Assembly (NCBI GenBank): GCA_015489185.1
Contig: WGAE01000278.1
Location: 1-8,243 of the forward strand
From: Campylobacterales bacterium
Lineage (GTDB): Bacteria > Campylobacterota > Campylobacteria > Campylobacterales > QNZT01
Direction: 5' to 3'
DNA: 8,243 bases
The notes beneath the pieces were generated by a model. It made no database searches, was not told the DNA's origin, and worked only from the letters and a program-made list of their open reading frames with translations. Position numbers and translations under genes: made by a program. Positions 1 through 4,634 of this stretch are shown here, piece after piece; position 1 is the first letter of the stretch, and the number at the start of each line of letters is the position of its first letter.

Positions 1-1889
1 GCGGTGCCGGTTTGCAGAAAGGAGGTGTGCACACGGCTGTCGGGACTCCTCTTTGCGAGTTTCAGCAGCGGTTCGATGTAGGTGGAGCGCAGCTTGTAGA
101 TTTCGCGATATTCGAGGATTTTAGGGATGATTGGATGCGCTTCGTAAAGCTCCTGTAGTACCTGTTCGTTGGTCGAGTAGCCGGTTTTGGTCTTTTTGCC
201 CGCTTTGAGCCCCAGCTCCTCGAAGAGGATCACCCCAAGCTGCTGGGTCGAGTTGATGTTGAACTCACGCCCCGCCAGTGCATAGATATCATGCGTCAGA
301 TCGGCGATCGTTGCGTCGGCTTCGGCTTTGAGCTTTTGGAAAAATTCCTGATCGACTTTGATGCCGACCTCCTCCATCTCCAGCAGTGTCATGATGAAGG
401 GAAACTCCACCTCCTGCGCCTCTTTCTGGAGTTTTTCAGAGAGTTTGGGCCAGAGGGTGTTGTAGAGTTTGAGGGTCATCCATGCATCTTCGGCGGCATA
501 TTCGCATGCCTCCTCAAGTGCCACAGAAGCGAAGGTCTGCCCCTTTTTGACGGTATCTTTGAACTTCACCATCTCGTGCGAAAAGTGGCGTTTGGCCATA
601 TTGTCGAGTCCTGCGCTCTCGCCGGGGTTGAGAAGCCAGGAGATGATCATCGTGTCGGCATAGGCTTTGAGATTTTCGAAGCCGAAGTTTCCTTTAAGGA
701 TCGCGAAGTCATATTTGAGATTTTGCCCGATGATCGGATGTTTGAGCAGCTTTTCGAGTATCTCTTTCGCATCTTCCATGCTCAGTTGCTTGCCCACCCC
801 CAGGTAGTTGTGCGCGATCGGTACGTAGTACGCCTCCTCTTCATTGACCGCGAAGGAGAAGCCGACGATGTTGGCTTCAAACGGCGAGAGCGAATCGGTC
901 TCGGTGTCGAAAGCGACGGGTTGACCGACGGGAATCTTTCGTAAGACTTCGAGCACTTTTGTTTTGGTGTCGAGCAGGTGCGCGGTGAAACCGAGTTTTG
1001 CCGCACACGCCTTTTCATCTTCGGTATGCTGATAAGTGGCACCCGCACGGGCGAGGATTGTCTTCATGTCAAGTTCCAGCAGATCGTCCGCCACTTTGAG
1101 GATCGGATTCTCTTCCGGGAATCGGAAGCGGTCGATGTCGCATGAAGGGAGGATATTGTGGTAGAGCGTCGCCAGTTTTTTGCTTAAGTAAGCACTCTCT
1201 TTTCCCTCTTCGAGCAGTTTTCTGGTGCGGGCGTTGCCGATTTTGTCGAGATTGGCGTAGATATTCTCAAGCGTGCCGAACTCCTTGAGCAGTTTGCTCG
1301 CACCCTTGGGACCGATCCCTCTGACACCGGGGATATTGTCCGCGCTGTCGCCGACCAGTGCCAGAAAGTCGACGATCTGTTCCGGCGGCACGCCGTACTT
1401 TTCCAGACACCTCTCTTCGTTGATCTCTACCTTCTTGAGCGGATCGTAGAGGACGACACGGTCGTCGTCGATCAGTTGATAGAGATCTTTGTCATGCGAG
1501 ACGATACGCACTTTGATCCCCTGCGCTTTGGCGCATTCGACCAGCGAGGCAATCACGTCGTCCGCTTCGTAGCGGGGGATTTCGAGTTTCGGAAAGCCCA
1601 TCTTTTCGATCAGGTCGATCGCGACGGGGAGCTGTTTGACCAGATCTTCGGGCGGGGCGGGGCGGTTGGCTTTGTAGTTGGGATCGATCTCTTTGCGGAT
1701 CGGGCTCTCTTTGGAGTCGAGGGCGAAGACAAGGTAGTCGGTACCGTGCTCTTTGTTGAGGGTTGCGATGAAGTTGACAAATCCTGTTAGCAGACCGGTC
1801 GGGAACCCTTTGGAACTTCTCAGCTGTGGGAGGGCGTAGTAGTTACGGAAAAAGAATCCGAATGTGTCGATGATGGTCAATGTTTTCAC
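1..1889 (-). CDS. polA: DNA polymerase I, N-terminal 629 codons (partial at left edge)
   Basis: This gene encodes DNA polymerase I, which removes RNA primers, fills gaps and repairs DNA in the cytoplasm. Translating the minus strand from the GTG at 1889-1887 gives an open frame to the window edge (629 codons plus 2 bases). Residues 1 to about 270 are the 5' nuclease domain, with the expected acidic residues D8, D58, E108, D110, D111, D133 and D135 and a GDSADNIPGV helix-hairpin-helix region. Residues about 315-490 are a 3'-5' exonuclease domain with all three motifs: FDTETD (D328, E330), NLKYD (N390, D394) and YAAED (Y464, D468), so proofreading looks intact. The remainder is the start of the polymerase domain (STNEQVL region); the catalytic motifs A, B and C lie outside the window, with roughly 250-300 residues missing. 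The GTG start is chosen because AGGAG lies 8 bases upstream (1898-1902). Its promoter region is shared with divergent efp. Confidence 0.96.
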   Translation of the reverse strand, partial: MKTLTIIDTFGFFFRNYYALPQLRSSKGFPTGLLTGFVNFIATLNKEHGTDYLVFALDSKESPIRKEIDPNYKANRPAPPEDLVKQLPVAIDLIEKMGFPKLEIPRYEADDVIASLVECAKAQGIKVRIVSHDKDLYQLIDDDRVVLYDPLKKVEINEERCLEKYGVPPEQIVDFLALVGDSADNIPGVRGIGPKGASKLLKEFGTLENIYANLDKIGNARTRKLLEEGKESAYLSKKLATLYHNILPSCDIDRFRFPEENPILKVADDLLELDMKTILARAGATYQHTEDEKACAAKLGFTAHLLDTKTKVLEVLRKIPVGQPVAFDTETDSLSPFEANIVGFSFAVNEEEAYYVPIAHNYLGVGKQLSMEDAKEILEKLLKHPIIGQNLKYDFAILKGNFGFENLKAYADTMIISWLLNPGESAGLDNMAKRHFSHEMVKFKDTVKKGQTFASVALEEACEYAAEDAWMTLKLYNTLWPKLSEKLQKEAQEVEFPFIMTLLEMEEVGIKVDQEFFQKLKAEADATIADLTHDIYALAGREFNINSTQQLGVILFEELGLKAGKKTKTGYSTNEQVLQELYEAHPIIPKILEYREIYKLRSTYIEPLLKLAKRSPDSRVHTSFLQTGT

Positions 1890-1897
1890 CGCCGCTG

Positions 1898-1902
1898 CTC
1901 CT
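1898..1902 (-). promoter_or_regulatory. Ribosome binding site of polA
   Basis: Reading the minus strand, AGGAG occurs 8 bases before the GTG at 1889. It decides the start, because there is no upstream in-frame ATG with a comparable site and the protein already begins at the conserved first beta strand (TIIDTFG). Confidence 0.7.
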
Positions 1903-1923
1903 TTCGGGTAGATTTCTGAGCCG

Positions 1924-1929
1924 ATTGTA
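1924..1929 (-). promoter_or_regulatory. Possible -10 element for polA
   Basis: On the minus strand this hexamer reads TACAAT, one mismatch from TATAAT. Transcription would begin near 1917 and give a leader of about 28 bases. No good -35 hexamer is visible upstream, as is common for the AT-rich promoters of Campylobacterota. The assignment rests only on the short motif and its position. Confidence 0.35.
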
Positions 1930-1938
1930 ACTATTTTT

Positions 1939-1947
1939 TGTTATAAT
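1939..1947 (+). promoter_or_regulatory. Extended -10 promoter of efp
   Basis: The sequence TGTTATAAT is a perfect TATAAT hexamer (1942-1947) preceded by the TGn extension and a run of T residues. A start site near 1954 would leave a leader of about 90 bases before efp. A TTGTAA at 1925-1930 is only 11 bases upstream, too close to be a -35 element, so this is best read as an extended -10 promoter. It lies within about 20 bases of the candidate polA -10 on the opposite strand. Confidence 0.65.
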
Positions 1948-1964
1948 CTTCCTCATGAAATGAC

Positions 1965-2005
1965 AGCGGTTTCGAATCTGCCCGCTTAGCCGGAGAGCGA
2001 ACCGG
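1965..2005 (+). other. efp leader with possible alternative hairpins
   Basis: Two small stems can form side by side: AGCGG (1965-1969) with CCGCT (1982-1986), and CCGG (1990-1993) with CCGG (2002-2005). A competing stem pairs 1967-1974 with 1998-2004 (seven pairs, one bulged base) and excludes both. All lie between the predicted transcription start and the efp ribosome binding site. The stems are short and may be chance; no known riboswitch class is recognised. Confidence 0.25.
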
Positions 2006-2043
2006 TGTGATTCAAATTTATCGAAAAAACAGCAGGAGAATCA

Positions 2044-2607
2044 ATGGCTTCTTACTCTATGGGTGATCTGAAAAAAGGTCTGAAAATCGAAATTAACGGT
2101 ATTCCCTACAAAATTGTCGAATACCTGCATGTCAAACCGGGCAAGGGTGCGGCGTTTGTACGCTGCAAGATCAAATCCTATCTCAACGGTAAAGTGATCG
2201 AAAAGACCTTTCATGCGGGCGACAAGTGCGAAAAGCCGAATCTGGAACAAAGAACGATGCAGTTTCTCTACGATGACGGCGAGATGTATCAGTTCATGGA
2301 TGCGCAGACGTATGAGCAGATCGGTCTGACGCACGATCAACTCGGTGATACCGCCAAATGGCTTGTCGACGGCATGAATGTCGAAATGCTCTTTCACAAC
2401 GGGAACCCGATCGATGTCGAGCCTCCGGCGACGGCGGAGTATAAGATTGTCGAAACACCGCCCAACTTCAAAGGCGATTCACAGGGCGGCAAGAAACCTG
2501 CAACCCTTGAAAGCGGTGCGGTCGTACAGGTACCGTTTCATGTACTCGAGGGAGATGTGATCAGAGTCGATACCCAAAAAGGGGAGTATCTCGAAAAGGT
2601 CAAATAG
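2044..2607 (+). CDS. efp: Elongation factor P
   Basis: EF-P binds the ribosome between the P and E sites and stimulates peptide bond formation when it stalls on consecutive prolines. The 187-residue product has the normal length and the three beta-barrel domains of the family: an N-terminal KOW-like domain (about 1-64), an OB domain (about 67-126) and a C-terminal OB domain (about 130-187) ending in the conserved GEYLEKVK. The loop HVKPGKG places lysine at position 34, the residue that is beta-lysylated by EpmA/EpmB in Escherichia coli; an arginine here would instead mark the rhamnosylated type. No modification enzyme is encoded in this window. The ATG start is supported by AGGAG 5 bases upstream (2034-2038). 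A DJ-1-family gene follows after 34 bases on the same strand, probably co-transcribed. Confidence 0.98.
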   Translation: MASYSMGDLKKGLKIEINGIPYKIVEYLHVKPGKGAAFVRCKIKSYLNGKVIEKTFHAGDKCEKPNLEQRTMQFLYDDGEMYQFMDAQTYEQIGLTHDQLGDTAKWLVDGMNVEMLFHNGNPIDVEPPATAEYKIVETPPNFKGDSQGGKKPATLESGAVVQVPFHVLEGDVIRVDTQKGEYLEKVK

Positions 2608-2629
2608 TTAAGATCGAAATAAACCGAAT

Positions 2630-2637
2630 AAGGAGGG
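2630..2637 (+). promoter_or_regulatory. Strong ribosome binding site of the DJ-1-family gene
   Basis: AAGGAGGG is almost fully complementary to the 16S anti-Shine-Dalgarno end and lies 4-5 bases from the ATG at 2642. No promoter or terminator is evident in the 34 bases after efp, which supports translation from a shared efp transcript. Confidence 0.75.
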
Positions 2638-2641
2638 TAGT

Positions 2642-3199
2642 ATGGCAAGTGTAGTGGTTCCACTCGCGGATGGATTCGAGGAGATCGAAGCGGTTTCGAT
2701 TGTCGATGTATTACGACGCGGCGGTGTCGAAGTGACGACCGCATATCTATTTAACCGTGAAGTGCGCGGGGCCAACGGCATCACGATCGTTGCGGACACA
2801 AGCATTGACGACGTGATTTCCGAAGAGTACGATATGATGGTATTGCCGGGCGGGATTCCCGGAGCGGAACACCTCAGGGATGATGCGCGTGTCCAGCGAT
2901 TGCTTAAAGAATTTGACGAAAAAGGGAAACGTGTCGGTGCGATCTGTGCGGCGCCGATCGCCCTCGAAGCGGCGGGTGTGATCGGTGATGAGGATCAATA
3001 CACCTGTTATCCTTCTTACGAACAGCAGATTGCGCACGGAAAATTTACCGATGCCTACAAAGTGGTCAAGAGCGGTAATGTGCTGACATCCAGAGGACCC
3101 GGTACGGCGCTCTGTTTTGGACTGGCGATCGTGCGCGAACTGGTCGGGGAAGAGACCTATACTCAGCTTAAAGCGGGACTCCTCGCAGACTACTGTTAA
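2642..3199 (+). CDS. DJ-1/PfpI family protein, YajL-like
   Basis: This 185-residue protein belongs to the DJ-1/ThiJ/PfpI superfamily and resembles E. coli YajL and human DJ-1 along its full length. The N terminus (ADGFEEIEA) carries the conserved acidic residue E16, equivalent to DJ-1 E18. The nucleophile elbow GAICAAP contains C102, equivalent to DJ-1 C106, and the VLPGG and SRGPGTA segments are also in place. The family's oxidisable cysteine is linked to oxidative-stress protection, covalent chaperone activity and, more controversially, glyoxalase/deglycase activity on carbonyl-damaged molecules; which applies here cannot be read from sequence. No signal peptide is present, so it is cytosolic. 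It sits 34 bases after efp with a strong ribosome binding site and is followed by a terminator-like hairpin, so the two genes probably form one operon. I do not assign a gene symbol because orthology to yajL is not proved. Confidence 0.92.
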   Translation: MASVVVPLADGFEEIEAVSIVDVLRRGGVEVTTAYLFNREVRGANGITIVADTSIDDVISEEYDMMVLPGGIPGAEHLRDDARVQRLLKEFDEKGKRVGAICAAPIALEAAGVIGDEDQYTCYPSYEQQIAHGKFTDAYKVVKSGNVLTSRGPGTALCFGLAIVRELVGEETYTQLKAGLLADYC

Positions 3200-3212
3200 A
3201 CTTCTTTTGATC

Positions 3213-3240
3213 GCAAAGTCCGATGTTTTTTGGGCTTTGC
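3213..3240 (+). terminator. Probable intrinsic terminator after the efp/DJ-1 unit
   Basis: GCAAAGTCC (3213-3221) can pair with GGGCTTTGC (3232-3240) to form a 9-pair stem with one G-U pair and a 10-base T-rich loop. The following sequence GGCTTCTTTTC is only partly T-rich, so termination may be incomplete. The position, 14 bases after the DJ-1 stop and before a new promoter, fits a terminator. Confidence 0.6.
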
Positions 3241-3273
3241 GGCTTCTTTTCGGGCTTTCGGTTTAAAAAATTT

Positions 3274-3279
3274 TATAAT
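3274..3279 (+). promoter_or_regulatory. -10 element for the GGDEF/kinase operon
   Basis: A perfect TATAAT lies in a strongly AT-rich stretch (3261-3281) just after the terminator hairpin. Transcription would begin near 3286 and give a leader of about 35 bases. No clear -35 hexamer is present upstream, consistent with Campylobacterota sigma-70 promoters that depend on periodic A/T tracts. Confidence 0.55.
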
Positions 3280-3320
3280 TTGACGATATATGCATCAGCA
3301 CAATTTAGAAAGAGGCGTGA

Positions 3321-4634
3321 ATGATGCATATCGAAATACCGCGTGCCGGCGATGTTTCTATTTTGTATGTTGAAGATGAAGCCGCAATCAGGGAGGGGTA
3401 CGCTCGTGCGCTCAGACGTATCGCCGATACGGTTTTACTGGCGGGAAACGGGAAAGAGGGACTTGCGCTTTTTGAAAAACATCGACCCGATATTGTCATC
3501 AGCGATATTCGCATGCCGGAGATGAACGGGATTGAGATGTTGCAGAAGATCAAAATGATCGATCCTGATTGCTATGCGATATTTACGACCGCTTTCAACG
3601 ATAACGACTACCTTCTCGAAGCACTGGAATTGCAGGTCAATGCCTATTTGCAAAAGCCTGTCGAGAAAAATCTGCTCAAAGAGAAGCTCGAAAAGATCAC
3701 CGATGCAATCCGCAAAGAGAAACTGACAAAGATACAACAGCAGGAGATCGAAGCACAGCGTGCGATTTTGCAAAATGTCCTCGATCATGAAAAGAATCTT
3801 CTGGTTGTTACCGACTGTACGGAAGTGCTTTTTGCAAACAGAGCGTTTTTGGAACTCTTTGATGTTGAAAGTGTTGAGAAGTTCAATATGCTTTGTACCT
3901 CTTTTACGGATATTTTTATGCCTGTTAAACCCTATCTGCACAAGGGGATGCTGGAAGAGGGTGAGACATTTTATGATTTGGTGCAACGTATGGACGATGC
4001 CAGACGTGTCGTGACGATTGTCGGTGCCGATGCACTGCCGAAAGCGTATCAGATCAATGTCTCAAAAATCGCCTACGGTGACAAAGCTTCCTATCTTTTC
4101 AGTATGACAGATATCACGAAGATGAATATCGAAAAGATTTCAACGGAGAAGAAAGCGTACTACGATTCATTGACAAAAGTCTATAATCGTAATAAATTCA
4201 ACGAATTTTTCGAAACCGAAATCAACCGGGTCAAACGCTACGGCAACGCCACTTCACTGGTGATATTGGACATTGACCACTTCAAACATTTCAACGATAC
4301 CTACGGGCATCTGGTCGGCGACAAAGTACTTGTCAAACTTGCTGAAACGATCAGCGCCAATATTCGCAATACCGATCTGTTTGCACGCTGGGGCGGGGAA
4401 GAGTTCGTACTGCTTCTGCCGGAAACCGATCTGGAAAACGCGAAGCTTCTTTGCGAGAAACTGCGTCGCAAAGTGGAGATGATCGAGTGTGACGAAGCGG
4501 AAAGAATCACCTCATCCTTCGGTGTGACACAGTTGCATAAGGAGGATACGCTCAAAACGGCGCTCGATCGTGCGGACCATGCACTTTATGAAGCGAAAAA
4601 GGCGGGACGTAATCGCGTCGTCGCGGTACCGTGA
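3321..4634 (+). CDS. Response regulator diguanylate cyclase (REC-PAS-GGDEF)
   Basis: This 437-residue cytoplasmic protein should make cyclic di-GMP from two GTP under control of phosphorylation. Residues about 12-125 are a receiver domain with acidic pair E18/D19, phosphoacceptor D62 (ISDIRMP), T90 and K112 (LQKP). A charged helical linker (about 114-150) leads to a PAS-like domain (about 150-268). The GGDEF domain starts at DSLTKVYNR (D282) and has the metal and substrate residues D317 (LDIDHFK) and the active-site loop GGEEF at 358-362, so it is predicted to be active. RNTD at 349-352 is an RxxD inhibitory site, which implies feedback inhibition by c-di-GMP. The ATG at 3321 follows AGAGG by 5 bases; the next codon is also ATG. 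The stop overlaps the start of the histidine kinase by 4 bases, which makes that kinase the likely phosphodonor. Confidence 0.95.
   Translation: MMHIEIPRAGDVSILYVEDEAAIREGYARALRRIADTVLLAGNGKEGLALFEKHRPDIVISDIRMPEMNGIEMLQKIKMIDPDCYAIFTTAFNDNDYLLEALELQVNAYLQKPVEKNLLKEKLEKITDAIRKEKLTKIQQQEIEAQRAILQNVLDHEKNLLVVTDCTEVLFANRAFLELFDVESVEKFNMLCTSFTDIFMPVKPYLHKGMLEEGETFYDLVQRMDDARRVVTIVGADALPKAYQINVSKIAYGDKASYLFSMTDITKMNIEKISTEKKAYYDSLTKVYNRNKFNEFFETEINRVKRYGNATSLVILDIDHFKHFNDTYGHLVGDKVLVKLAETISANIRNTDLFARWGGEEFVLLLPETDLENAKLLCEKLRRKVEMIECDEAERITSSFGVTQLHKEDTLKTALDRADHALYEAKKAGRNRVVAVP

Noticed and set aside
291..944. Long plus-strand open frame opposite polA (and similarly 1476-1790).
   Set aside because: The minus strand here encodes polA with intact nuclease and exonuclease motifs; the plus-strand frames have no recognisable domain or ribosome binding site and are shadows of a GC-moderate coding gene.
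1955..1963. A minimal ATG-AAA-TGA start-stop element in the efp leader.
   Set aside because: It has no ribosome binding site and would lie at the very 5' end of the predicted transcript, so a regulatory upstream frame is not supported.
3280..3285. TTGACG as a -35 element for the GGDEF gene.
   Set aside because: The matching -10 position near 3303 is a poor hexamer and would place the transcript start at or just before the ATG; the upstream perfect TATAAT at 3274-3279 is a better explanation.
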